Source: Acidovorax radicis
GTDB lineage: Bacteria > Pseudomonadota > Gammaproteobacteria > Burkholderiales > Burkholderiaceae_C
Direction: 5' to 3'
NCBI RefSeq assembly: GCF_020510705.1
Contig: NZ_CP075184.1
Span: 1,550,001-1,614,000, forward strand
Length of the DNA: 64,000 nucleotides
The position numbers were made by a program, and so were the translations under genes. The notes below the pieces were generated by a model. That model saw nothing but the letters and a program-made list of their open reading frames with translations, was not told the origin of the DNA and did not search any database. Shown piece by piece: positions 9,349 through 17,528 of the stretch (the first letter of the stretch is position 1; every line of letters starts with the position of its first letter).

Positions 9349-10036
9349 CTGCCCCTCCTTGCCTCGCACTGTAGGCGGAATACGGATTTGGACAACAAAT
9401 ATTGGCGTAACGAACCAGCGTCCCCGTTGGCTGGATCGGATTCCAGCCGACAAACCATTGGCTCGCACAGAGATCAATCACGGTCCGGTTCAGGCTGGTT
9501 GCGGTCGCTTAGTTTGAAAAGCTCGATGACCGCGCTCTCCGAAAGCGGCCCTCCTACGCTTAGTCGAGCAGCCTACACCAGTCTTGGAACCTCTGGCCTT
9601 GGCGAGCTCTGGGGTTCATCATGGAAGAAGATGTAGCCACCTTGATGGTTCATGATGAGAGCGCCCGTACCATGAAGTGCGACCCCTTGCGCTTCTCAAC
9701 CTCGCGCGGTGTACTGCTCGCCCTGCTGGTGGCGGTTCTTTTTGGCATAGACATCCGCCTAGTTCCGAGGCTGGACGGAGGGCTTGGCGCATTCACGACT
9801 GCATGCATGATGCACGCAGTAGCAACCGTGGTTGGGCCCCGTCGCTCCGTACAGCAGGGCACGTGGCCATGGTGAAGAGATTCGGCATCCATCACCATCC
9901 TGGCGATGGATGGATGCGGGGCAGCATTGGGGCTTGGGGCTTGGGGCTTGGGGCTTGGGGCTTGGGGCTTGGGGCTTGGGGCTTGGGGCTTGGGGCATAG
10001 CGTGTATAGCCCAGCTGGCTGCTCTACCCGACGATA
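9349..10036. other. 688-bp non-coding stretch between the hydrolase remnant and the ATP-grasp gene
   Basis: No open frame here has a credible start, composition or family. The stretch holds the divergent upstream region of the hydrolase remnant, a G-rich tandem repeat at 9929-9995, and a duplicated CATCC/GGATG palindrome (near 9888-9915). I see no RNA gene. Confidence 0.5.
9929..9995 (+). repeat. Tandem GGGGCTT heptamer array (9 units)
   Basis: Nine perfect 7-bp units run from 9929 to 9991, followed by a final GGGG. Ten G4 runs spaced by three bases give a strong G-quadruplex motif on the + strand, and such arrays slip readily during replication. It lies about 40 bp past the stop of the ATP-grasp gene. 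Confidence 0.95.
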
Positions 10037-11566
10037 CTACCCAGTCGCCAATGCAAGAAAAGGTGAGCCTTGGGTGATCGGCCGTGCCGTACTTGAGTTG
10101 AATCGAAGCTCCACCTGCTTCAAAAAGTGCGATAGCAGCATCACGTAGAGTGCATCACCCAAGGCAGCGTCCTCCACACCCACATCAAGGTTGGGATTGT
10201 CGTTGATCTCAATGACAAAAACGCCGGACGCAGTGGACTTCAGATCAACCCCGTAGAAGCTGTTGCCCACCAAGCGCGTCGAGTTGACAGCCGCATGCAG
10301 CACCTCGGGCGGTACCTCATCAAGGGGCACTGCCTGTACCCGGCCCTCGGTGTACTTTCCGTTGTCGGTGTGCTGGAGTATCTGCCAGTGGCCGTCACAC
10401 ATGAAATACTTTGCAGCAAAAACTGGTTGGCCGGCGAGCACACCAATGCGCCAGTCGAAGTCTGTATACATGTACTCCTGCAGAAGAATGATTTCAGATT
10501 CCCTGAGCATGTCTTTTGCAATCTCCTGAAGGTGCTCAAAGCTGTCTGCCTTCTTGACGCTGCGGCTGAAGGCTCCGTCTGGCACTTTTACGACCAGGGG
10601 ATAGGTCAGCCGATTGTGCATATCTGCAATGGTGCGCCTGCTAGCCATGTGAGTCAGGGGTGTCGCGATGGAGTTCTCACGCAGGATCTCGGCAAGGAAG
10701 GCCTTGTTGGTGCAACGCAGGATGGACACCGGGTCGTCAATGACCGGCATGCCTTCGGCAACAGCCTTCTTCGCAAACTGGAACGTGTGGTGCGTTACGG
10801 CCGTGGTCTCACGGATGAAAAGCGCGTCGAACTGGGTCAGCCGCGAGAAATCCTTCTTCTCGATGAGCTCGACAGCGATGCCCATGTCCAGCCCAATGTC
10901 AACCAGCTTTTTAAGCGTCTTGAGGTTAGACGGAGGAAGCGGGTCGGTTGGGTCGTACAGGACGGCCAGATCCATTCTGGGCAAGGGCATGGTGATCATA
11001 GGGCGCCAGCTGCGCCGTGTGTAGTGGCGCAGCGCCTGCACGAACACCTCATCACGCGCAATGTCCACATCACGAAGGTCCAAAGCCTGCATGTCGCCGA
11101 TCTGCCAGCTAAGGGACTGCTCCTGCCGCTCCAGTGTGATCTCCATCAATGGACAGCGGAACAGCTCAAAGCTCTTGCGCGCAAGCGCTGCCAGGGCAGG
11201 ATCCTCTATAACGCCGAAGAACACATGTAGGGTCAGGGTGTTCACCGACCGTGGAATTTCCTTCAACGGTCCAATCAACCTGTTGAGTTGCGCAAGCGCG
11301 GCTGGCTGCATGCGTTTGCGTTGGAGACTGAGTATCGTGTCCACGCTCGGGGTCACGCGATCGCCTCGGGCCTCCGCGAGCAGGGAGCAGTAGTACCCCA
11401 TGCTCAGGTAGCCATAGGTACGGCAAAGGTTCGTGACTTTGCGTAGCTGGCCACGGGCGCCAGGCTCCTCTGCAACGAACTGGTCAGCGGTGATGACCTT
11501 GAGTTCCGAATCTTCCCATCGGAAGTCGGCAATCTTTTCTACCACAATAACGTGTTCTGAAGACAA
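10037..11566 (-). CDS. RimK-family ATP-grasp ligase
   Basis: About 509 aa. An N-terminal domain (about 1-190) with NLCRTYGYLSMGYYCSLLAEARG is typical of the RimK-like ATP-grasp N-terminal module. The ATP-grasp core follows: VVKVPDGAFSRSVKKADS (lysine and flexible loop), IILLQEYMYTDFDWRIGVLAGQ, and the metal-binding end VFVIEINDNPNLDVGVED. Such enzymes join amino acids to peptide or protein carboxylates through an acyl phosphate; the substrate here is unknown. The likely start is TTG, one base after the stop of the upstream gene, with GGAAAG as Shine-Dalgarno. The longer frame inside that gene is rejected. Confidence 0.8.
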   Translation of the reverse strand: MSSEHVIVVEKIADFRWEDSELKVITADQFVAEEPGARGQLRKVTNLCRTYGYLSMGYYCSLLAEARGDRVTPSVDTILSLQRKRMQPAALAQLNRLIGPLKEIPRSVNTLTLHVFFGVIEDPALAALARKSFELFRCPLMEITLERQEQSLSWQIGDMQALDLRDVDIARDEVFVQALRHYTRRSWRPMITMPLPRMDLAVLYDPTDPLPPSNLKTLKKLVDIGLDMGIAVELIEKKDFSRLTQFDALFIRETTAVTHHTFQFAKKAVAEGMPVIDDPVSILRCTNKAFLAEILRENSIATPLTHMASRRTIADMHNRLTYPLVVKVPDGAFSRSVKKADSFEHLQEIAKDMLRESEIILLQEYMYTDFDWRIGVLAGQPVFAAKYFMCDGHWQILQHTDNGKYTEGRVQAVPLDEVPPEVLHAAVNSTRLVGNSFYGVDLKSTASGVFVIEINDNPNLDVGVEDAALGDALYVMLLSHFLKQVELRFNSSTARPITQGSPFLALATG

Positions 11567-11567
11567 T

Positions 11568-12680
11568 TTATTTCTTTCCAGAGATGATGACCGCCGCCGT
11601 GCGCCTTCGGCGCCCATATCTGGCGATCTTCTTGAATTCACCCAGGCTGATGGACATACCTCCATCCGGCTCGCTGGAGCGCGCCATGGGGTCGAGGATG
11701 CGGAACACGGCTCCATCGAAGCCAACAATCACCACCCAATGGGGCGTTTTCTCGCGGTGGAGTCGCCATAGGCTGATGAGCACGATGGGCAGACGCCCCG
11801 CGCGCAGGTGATCAATCAGGCTCTCGGGCGACACAGGCCGCGCGTAGATGGGAACTTCATGTTCCACCAGTTCGGACCGGAAGTCGTCTTCCACCAACTG
11901 GATCACGTCCTTCTTGTGCTGGTCGCGCACGCTGTCCATGAACAGGGATGCGCCTGCGGCCGCATACACCGACACATCAAAGCCGCGCTTCAGTGCAGAA
12001 CGCGCCAACCCGAATGGGCCGCACCCTCCGTGGCCGGCGGCCATGAAGACGGTTGTGGCCTCCCGCCACAGCCGGATTTCTGCGGCCTGGTTCACGGGAA
12101 TGGATGGGTCCATTGCAGACATTGCCATCAGCAAGGCGCAAGGGCCGCAGGTGAAATCGAGCGTTTGCGCATAGTGGCGCACCAGATGTGCAACGGGTCC
12201 TTGCGTCAATGAACCGTCAAACAGATCTCGCTGAAAGCACAAGGCATCTTCACCATCCTCATAGTAGGTAGCCTTGCGCCCTGACTGTGCAAACCCATAA
12301 CGCTTGAAGAGGCGGTGCGCGGCGGTATTGTCCAGTCTGCTTTCGAGCCGGAGAACCGCACAGCCTGCTTCTCGCGCATCGCCCAGCGCCGCAGTCAACA
12401 ATTTCGCAGCGACACCTGATCCGCGCGCCGCAGGCGCAACGGCGATGGAGTACAAGCGCGCCACCGAAGAGCCTTTGCGGCGCAACACCACGCAGGCACC
12501 GTCCAATGCATCCCTGGACCCGCAGACCAATACACGGGCCGAGGGACTGGATAGCATCCGCTGCCAGCTTCGCAGCGAAATCCGATCGCTTTCGAACGTA
12601 GAGCGCTCTAGGTTGTCCAGCTTAGTCAGGTCTTCGATGCTGGCCAATTCGACCTTTCTGCCCAGGATCTCTCGATTCAT
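11568..12680 (-). CDS. GNAT acetyltransferase - C39-like peptidase fusion
   Basis: 370 aa with two domains. Residues 1-150 are a GNAT fold with the acetyl-CoA loop VAPAARGSGVAAKLL and the end YGFAQSGRKATYY. Residues from about 160 form a papain-like C39 domain: catalytic Cys in DFTCGPCALLMAM, His in KTPHWVVIVGFDG and Asp in RILDPMA. This fusion is known next to RimK-type ligases in proteobacterial peptide-modification operons. It may trim or acetylate the product of the ATP-grasp partner (inference). Its start overlaps the stop of a 40-aa membrane peptide (ATGA). Confidence 0.82.
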   Translation of the reverse strand: MNREILGRKVELASIEDLTKLDNLERSTFESDRISLRSWQRMLSSPSARVLVCGSRDALDGACVVLRRKGSSVARLYSIAVAPAARGSGVAAKLLTAALGDAREAGCAVLRLESRLDNTAAHRLFKRYGFAQSGRKATYYEDGEDALCFQRDLFDGSLTQGPVAHLVRHYAQTLDFTCGPCALLMAMSAMDPSIPVNQAAEIRLWREATTVFMAAGHGGCGPFGLARSALKRGFDVSVYAAAGASLFMDSVRDQHKKDVIQLVEDDFRSELVEHEVPIYARPVSPESLIDHLRAGRLPIVLISLWRLHREKTPHWVVIVGFDGAVFRILDPMARSSEPDGGMSISLGEFKKIARYGRRRRTAAVIISGKK

Positions 12681-12799
12681 CGAAAACCCTGGCGGGACTT
12701 TCGTCCCCTGCGGTCAGACCATTTCAAGACCAGCCATCCCGTTGCAATCGGCACCACCAGCACGAGAAGGGCAACCAGTATGTGCAGCCAGTCATCCAT
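12677..12799 (-). CDS. 40-aa single-span membrane peptide, first gene of the ATP-grasp/C39 operon
   Basis: The peptide starts MDDWLHILVALLVLVVP and ends in the basic tail KWSDRRGRKSRQGFR: one membrane helix with a charged cytoplasmic end. An AAGG Shine-Dalgarno sits about 7 bases before the ATG at 12799, and its TGA overlaps the ATG of the GNAT-C39 gene. The coupling and clean membrane profile argue that it is real. It could be an anchor or the substrate peptide of the operon (inference). I recognise no family. Confidence 0.6.
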   Translation of the reverse strand: MDDWLHILVALLVLVVPIATGWLVLKWSDRRGRKSRQGFR

Positions 12800-13408
12800 G
12801 GAAATGCCTTGAGAAGTCGCCTTGCAGCCATGCAGGGGAACCAGCCTCAATGGCTGGCTCACTGCCTGCAAAGCAGGCTTTCAATGGCATCGGTGCGTCT
12901 CGCTCCCAGAGAATTTGACAATGCGTCCAATTCGGGCGGAAGGTAGTGCGGCCATCAGACAGCGTATCGTCTGCTCGACATCGCCAATATGGACATGCAG
13001 AGTGACAGTTGCTAGTTGGTGAATTGGATCCAAGGCCAATCCGTAGCCGCGCAGTAACGATCCGAGCACTGCATGTAGTGTTATTCGCAAGCTTTGCGCA
13101 TTGGCGCAAAACGTGACGAGAGGTAGCTCCACCAATGACTTCGGATCGGTGCCCGCTTCGCAAAGGGGGAGCGCCGGTATCCGATGCAGGCAGGTGCTCG
13201 GGCATCTCTGCAACATGCTTTTCGCCAGAATGAGCCTTACTTTGGAGGCTTGACTGGTAGGTTTTGAACATGCATTCAGTCTAGAAAGTTTGGCGTAAAT
13301 CCTTCGTAAAAACTGATGACCTTGCCGTTAAATCATCATAAATTTCTGGGCCTCTGCTCGGACGGGCCCACAAAGGGCGTGTACACACTTGACCCAATGC
13401 GGCTATCA
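12800..13408. other. 609-bp stretch with no secure gene, possible frameshifted remnant
   Basis: Two minus-strand frames overlap here. One begins MFKTYQSSLQSKAHSGEKH at 13271. The other (13216-12881) ends with alternating hydrophobic strands such as LATVTLHVHIGDVEQTIRCL. They could be two halves of one decayed small protein, but neither matches a family I know. AT-rich DNA at 13290-13345 with a CGTAAAAAC motif lies at the kdpE end. Confidence 0.3.
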
Positions 13409-14113
13409 TCAAACCGACAATCGGTAGCCCACCCCCGACTCGGTCAGCAAATGGCGAGGCTGAGCAGGATCCGCCTCCAGCTTCTGTCGTAGGTGGCCCA
13501 TATAGATGCGCAGGTAGTGGCTCTGGTCTGATCGCATCGGCCCCCAAACCTCGCGAAGCAACTGCTTCTGGGTAATGACGCGTCCCGCATTGGTGATGAG
13601 TACCGATAGCATGCGGTACTCGGTCGGCGTCAGGTGGACCTCCAATCCAGCTTTGCGCACCACGCGCGCTGCGCGATCTACCTCAACGTCTCCGAATTGA
13701 AACACTGGCTCCACCACGTCGGCTACCAGTCCATTCCCTGTAGCCACACGCGGACGGCGTAAGTTCGCACGCACCCGCGCAAGAAGTTCTCCGGTTCCGA
13801 AGGGCTTGGTGAGGTAGTCATCGGCTCCAGCATCCAGCGCGTTGATCTTGTCCGCCTCATCGGTGCGCGCAGACAAGACGATGATCGGCACGGCGGACCA
13901 GCCTCGCACGTCACGGATCAGATCGATACCATCTCCATCCGGCAAACCCAGATCGAGGACAAGAAGATCCGGCTGGCGCGTTCCTGCAGCGGACAAGCCC
14001 TCACGAAGCGTCGCCGCTTCATTTACCTGCCAGCCTTCTGCCTCCAGCGCACTGCGAACGAAACGCCGAATTTGGGGCTCGTCCTCCACCACTAAAACTG
14101 TACGTATTTGCAT
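13409..14113 (-). CDS. kdpE: Response regulator KdpE
   Basis: 234 aa OmpR-type regulator. The receiver domain has the acidic pair in VVEDEPQ, phospho-acceptor Asp54 in LVLDLGLPDGDG, the Thr/Ser in VLSARTD and the Lys in LTKPFG. The C-terminal winged helix has LTPTEYRMLSVLITNAGRV and the recognition region WGPMRSDQSHYLRIYMGHLRQKL, typical of KdpE. Phosphorylated KdpE activates kdpFABC when potassium is low. The start at 14113 lies 4 bases after the kdpD stop; the longer frame inside kdpD is rejected. Confidence 0.95.
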   Translation of the reverse strand: MQIRTVLVVEDEPQIRRFVRSALEAEGWQVNEAATLREGLSAAGTRQPDLLVLDLGLPDGDGIDLIRDVRGWSAVPIIVLSARTDEADKINALDAGADDYLTKPFGTGELLARVRANLRRPRVATGNGLVADVVEPVFQFGDVEVDRAARVVRKAGLEVHLTPTEYRMLSVLITNAGRVITQKQLLREVWGPMRSDQSHYLRIYMGHLRQKLEADPAQPRHLLTESGVGYRLSV

Positions 14114-14117
14114 TGCA

Positions 14118-16880
14118 TCAGGGGGCAGTTGGGCCCCGCTCCATGTCATCAAAATCAGGCTCGGGTGGGGGCTCTCGGCGTGGAATGGTGATGGTAAACA
14201 GGGCACCACCTCCCGGCGCGCTGGCCGCTGATATCGTTCCGCCATGGGCGTGCACAACTGCCTTGCAGATGGCCAGGCCCAGCCCCACACCTGGTGTTGC
14301 GGATTCAGCCTGCCCGCGCGTGAACTTATCAAACAAGGTGTGCTCTTTCCCTCGAACAGATAGAGGCAAACCGGCCCCATGATCCATCACTTCCAGCACC
14401 AGGTTGCTCTTGGTTGTGGAGGCCTTCACGACAATAGGTGGTGCTCCATACTTGGCAGCATTCTCCAGGAGGTTGACCAGCACGCGCTCGATCAGCACTG
14501 CGTCAAACTCCACCAGGGGCAAATCTGTAGGGATGTCTGTACGCACGGTCTTGCCGCCAAGCGCGGCTTGAGCCGCCCGAATGGATGCACCAACGACCTC
14601 CTCCACCGATTGCCAGTCGCACCGCAAACTGACACTCTCACCAGATACATCGCTTTCCAACCGAGCCATGTCCAGCAGGTTGCTAACGAGCGCGTTGAGT
14701 TGATGCGCCTGGTGCACGATAGCTTGCGCTACAGAATCACGCTCGTGTAGCGGCACCGCCCTGAGCGATTCGGCCAGTGTGATGAGCGCAGTAAGAGGCG
14801 TACGCACATCGTGGGATACGGCCCCTAGCAATGCATTACGCAGTCGTTCGGATTCAACGTCCAGGACCGCTTTTTGCGCAATGTCGACGTAGTGCACACG
14901 TTCGAGCGCGATGGCAATCTGCCGGGCCAGAGTATCGAGCTGCTGAGCCTGTTCAGGAATGAGTAGCCACCTCGGATTCGACGGCTCCAATGCAAGAACG
15001 CCTCGAACCCGCATGGGCGCCTTCAAGGGCACATAGCGCCAAGAATGGGCGGCAAGGGTATTTGTTGCAAGCCCTGCACTCTGGCCTTGCCGCAGCGTCC
15101 AGTCAGCCACGCTTTTGTCAAAACCTACCGGAAGATCTTCAGGATAGTGGAGGTTGTCCGCCTCGTCCATTGCCACCACCACCGCCCGCCCGCCAAAATG
15201 TTCTTGAACTGCCGAAGCGCCAATGCTGATGACTTGGCTTGTCTCAAGTGCCGCAGACAGCTCTCGTGTGAGTTCGAACAGGGATTGAGCCCGCCGCTCC
15301 CGGCTGTTCGACACTCCTGCAGCGAACCGAAGACCCGCAGTGAGTTGCCCCACCAGCAGGCCGACTCCCAGCATGACGGCGAACGTGACGACGTACTGCA
15401 CATCGCTCACGGCGAAAGACAGGCGCGGCGATACGAAGAAGAAATCGAATGCCAGCACATTGAGTAGTGCTGCCATTGCCGCAGGCCCTCTCCCGAAGCG
15501 CATGGCCACCGCGACGACGGCAAGGAGGTAGAGCATGACAATGTTCGTCAGCTCTAGTAACCCGTGTAAGGGAGTCGCAATCAAAGTAACTGCAATGCTC
15601 GCCCCCAGAGCCCACATAAATCCTGGCCAACGCGCGTGGGCAACTTCATCCGTTTCCAGCGCATCCACGCCTGATCTTGAACTGCGCAGCGCCTCAGGCA
15701 ATCGCCTGGAACTTCTGGCGTGCGCGGTCTCCACAATATCAAGCGAGGGCGCCAGCTGGGCAAGCTCTCTTCCCACAGGCTTTGCAGGAATCCATTTTGT
15801 CCAGTTGTCGGGAGTGGCGGGCCGCCCCAACACTACTGTCGCACAGTTCAGCTGGAGCGCTTGGGCTGCCAGCACTGGTGCCACCCGGTCCCCGGTGAGC
15901 ACCGCCGTCGCGGCCCCAAGCTCTTGAGCTAGCTGCAGCACCGCCAGAATCTTGTCTCGACGTTTCGCAGGCAATCGCTGTAGTCGAGGTGTCTCCACGT
16001 ACGCTGCATGCCACTTTACATTGAGCTGGCCAGCAAGGCGTGCAGCCGTTCGGACTGTCTGGGCCGCATCTTCATGGGGTCCCACACACGCCAGAATGCT
16101 GCCCGAAGTGTTCCAGGCCCCGGCCACACCGCCTCCGCCACCACCCGATTGCTCGACTCTCCAGCCGAGCACGTCATCTTCCACATGCTCGGCCGTGCGG
16201 CGCAGAGCGATTTCTCGCAGAGCTATCAGGTTGCCCTTGCGAAAGAAGCTCCTCGCGGCACGATCCGCCTGCTGAGGCACGTAGACCTTGCCGGCACTCA
16301 GCCGGGCGATCAACTCATCCGGTGTCGCATCGACCAGCACCACCTCGTCCGCATCGTCCAGCACCGTGTCGGGCACTGTCTCATGCACTCGGATTCCCGT
16401 GATCGCACCCACGGTCCCATTGAGGCTTTCAAGGTGCTGCACGTTGAGAGCGGTCCAGACATCGATGCCGGCGGCGAGCAGTTCCTGGACATCCTGCCAG
16501 CGCTTAGCATGGCGGGAACCTTGCACGTTGGAGTGAGCGAGCTCATCCACCAGGAGAATGGCCGGCTTACGTGCAAGGGCCGCATCTAGGTCAAATTCAG
16601 GAAGGAGCCGGCCACGGTACTCCACCTCCCTGAGAGGTAATGCCTCCAGCCCACTCAACAGCGCCGCCGTCTCCGCTCGGCCATGTGTTTCCACCACACC
16701 AATCAGGATATCGCGGCCGGCGCTGCGCTCGCGCTGGGCCGCGCTCAGCATGGCCCAGGTCTTCCCTACGCCGGCATTGGCGCCAAAGTAAATGCGAAGC
16801 TTGCCACGGCTGGTCTGCTCTTCCTGCGCTCGCAACTGAGCAATCAACGCATCGGGATTTGGACGATGAGCGTCAGCCAC
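14118..16880 (-). CDS. kdpD: Sensor histidine kinase KdpD
   Basis: 920 aa membrane sensor of potassium limitation. Order of parts: N-terminal KdpD domain with Walker A GANAGVGKT (residues 33-41) and LVDELAHSN; a universal-stress-protein-like domain (about 250-370); four closely spaced membrane helices (about 425-510, DUF4118); a GAF-like segment; the HisKA box GAVSHDVRTPLTALI; and an HATPase domain with NLLENAAKYG, DHGAGLP and GVGLGLAICKAVV. Complete for the family. It is the fifth gene of the kdp cluster and overlaps none of its neighbours. Confidence 0.96.
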   Translation of the reverse strand: MADAHRPNPDALIAQLRAQEEQTSRGKLRIYFGANAGVGKTWAMLSAAQRERSAGRDILIGVVETHGRAETAALLSGLEALPLREVEYRGRLLPEFDLDAALARKPAILLVDELAHSNVQGSRHAKRWQDVQELLAAGIDVWTALNVQHLESLNGTVGAITGIRVHETVPDTVLDDADEVVLVDATPDELIARLSAGKVYVPQQADRAARSFFRKGNLIALREIALRRTAEHVEDDVLGWRVEQSGGGGGGVAGAWNTSGSILACVGPHEDAAQTVRTAARLAGQLNVKWHAAYVETPRLQRLPAKRRDKILAVLQLAQELGAATAVLTGDRVAPVLAAQALQLNCATVVLGRPATPDNWTKWIPAKPVGRELAQLAPSLDIVETAHARSSRRLPEALRSSRSGVDALETDEVAHARWPGFMWALGASIAVTLIATPLHGLLELTNIVMLYLLAVVAVAMRFGRGPAAMAALLNVLAFDFFFVSPRLSFAVSDVQYVVTFAVMLGVGLLVGQLTAGLRFAAGVSNSRERRAQSLFELTRELSAALETSQVISIGASAVQEHFGGRAVVVAMDEADNLHYPEDLPVGFDKSVADWTLRQGQSAGLATNTLAAHSWRYVPLKAPMRVRGVLALEPSNPRWLLIPEQAQQLDTLARQIAIALERVHYVDIAQKAVLDVESERLRNALLGAVSHDVRTPLTALITLAESLRAVPLHERDSVAQAIVHQAHQLNALVSNLLDMARLESDVSGESVSLRCDWQSVEEVVGASIRAAQAALGGKTVRTDIPTDLPLVEFDAVLIERVLVNLLENAAKYGAPPIVVKASTTKSNLVLEVMDHGAGLPLSVRGKEHTLFDKFTRGQAESATPGVGLGLAICKAVVHAHGGTISAASAPGGGALFTITIPRREPPPEPDFDDMERGPTAP

Positions 16881-16945
16881 GAGAGCCCCTCTTTATTGCA
16901 ATGAGCTCATGCCCCGGTGTGAGGCCGTTGCGGGAGAGCATCGTC

Positions 16946-17521
16946 CTAACGCACATCTTCCAAGGCAAGGTTCAATGCCAAAACATTGACCCTCGCTTCT
17001 CCAAGCAACCCGAGAAGCGGGCGCTCCGTATGTTTTTCGACAAGCGCTGTCAATTTCTCTGCCTGCAGATTGCGCACAAGTGCCACGCGTGCCACTTGGT
17101 ACTGAGCTGCCGCAGGGCTGATGTGGGGGTCCAGGCCACTGGCGGAAGTCGTGATCAGGTCCACCGGCACCATGGCAGTGTTACCAGGGTCTGCTGCGCG
17201 CAGTGCGTCCACACGGGCCTTGATGGCTTCATTCAGCGCGGGATTCAGCGGCCCCTGGTTGGATCCACCCGAGGCAGTTGCGTTGTATGGCATGGGTGCC
17301 GTGGCCGATGGTCGGCCCCAGAAGTGGCCAGGATCGGAGAAATTCTGGCCGATCAACGACGATCCTACTGTTTGGCCGTTACGTTGCACTAGGCTACCAG
17401 CAGCTTCGTTCGGAAACACGGCCTTGGCCGCGCCCGTGACGACCAGGGGATAAAGCAACCCGGTGAGCACGCTCAGGGCGGCGAACACCACGATAGCGGG
17501 GCGAAGAATGTCTTTCATCAC
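16946..17521 (-). CDS. kdpC: Potassium-transporting ATPase subunit KdpC
   Basis: 191 aa single-span subunit that stabilises the KdpFABC complex and raises its ATP affinity. The N-terminal helix (IVVFAALSVLTGLLYPLVVTG) precedes the conserved periplasmic blocks GSSLIGQNFSDPGHFWGRPSAT, YNATASGGSNQGPLNPAL and GLDPHISPAAAQYQVARVA. Length is normal. It starts 7 bp after the kdpB stop. Confidence 0.96.
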   Translation of the reverse strand: MMKDILRPAIVVFAALSVLTGLLYPLVVTGAAKAVFPNEAAGSLVQRNGQTVGSSLIGQNFSDPGHFWGRPSATAPMPYNATASGGSNQGPLNPALNEAIKARVDALRAADPGNTAMVPVDLITTSASGLDPHISPAAAQYQVARVALVRNLQAEKLTALVEKHTERPLLGLLGEARVNVLALNLALEDVR

Positions 17522-17528
17522 AAGCTCC

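Noticed and set aside
9621..9875. 84-codon frame in the gap before the ATP-grasp gene
   Set aside because: No Shine-Dalgarno, no family, and an equal-quality frame runs on the opposite strand.
9929..9995. GGGGCTT array considered as a CRISPR-like repeat
   Set aside because: Units are contiguous 7-mers with no spacers; it is a simple tandem repeat.
10295..11230. 311-codon + strand frame inside the ATP-grasp gene
   Set aside because: It is antisense to well-conserved ATP-grasp motifs and has no features of its own.
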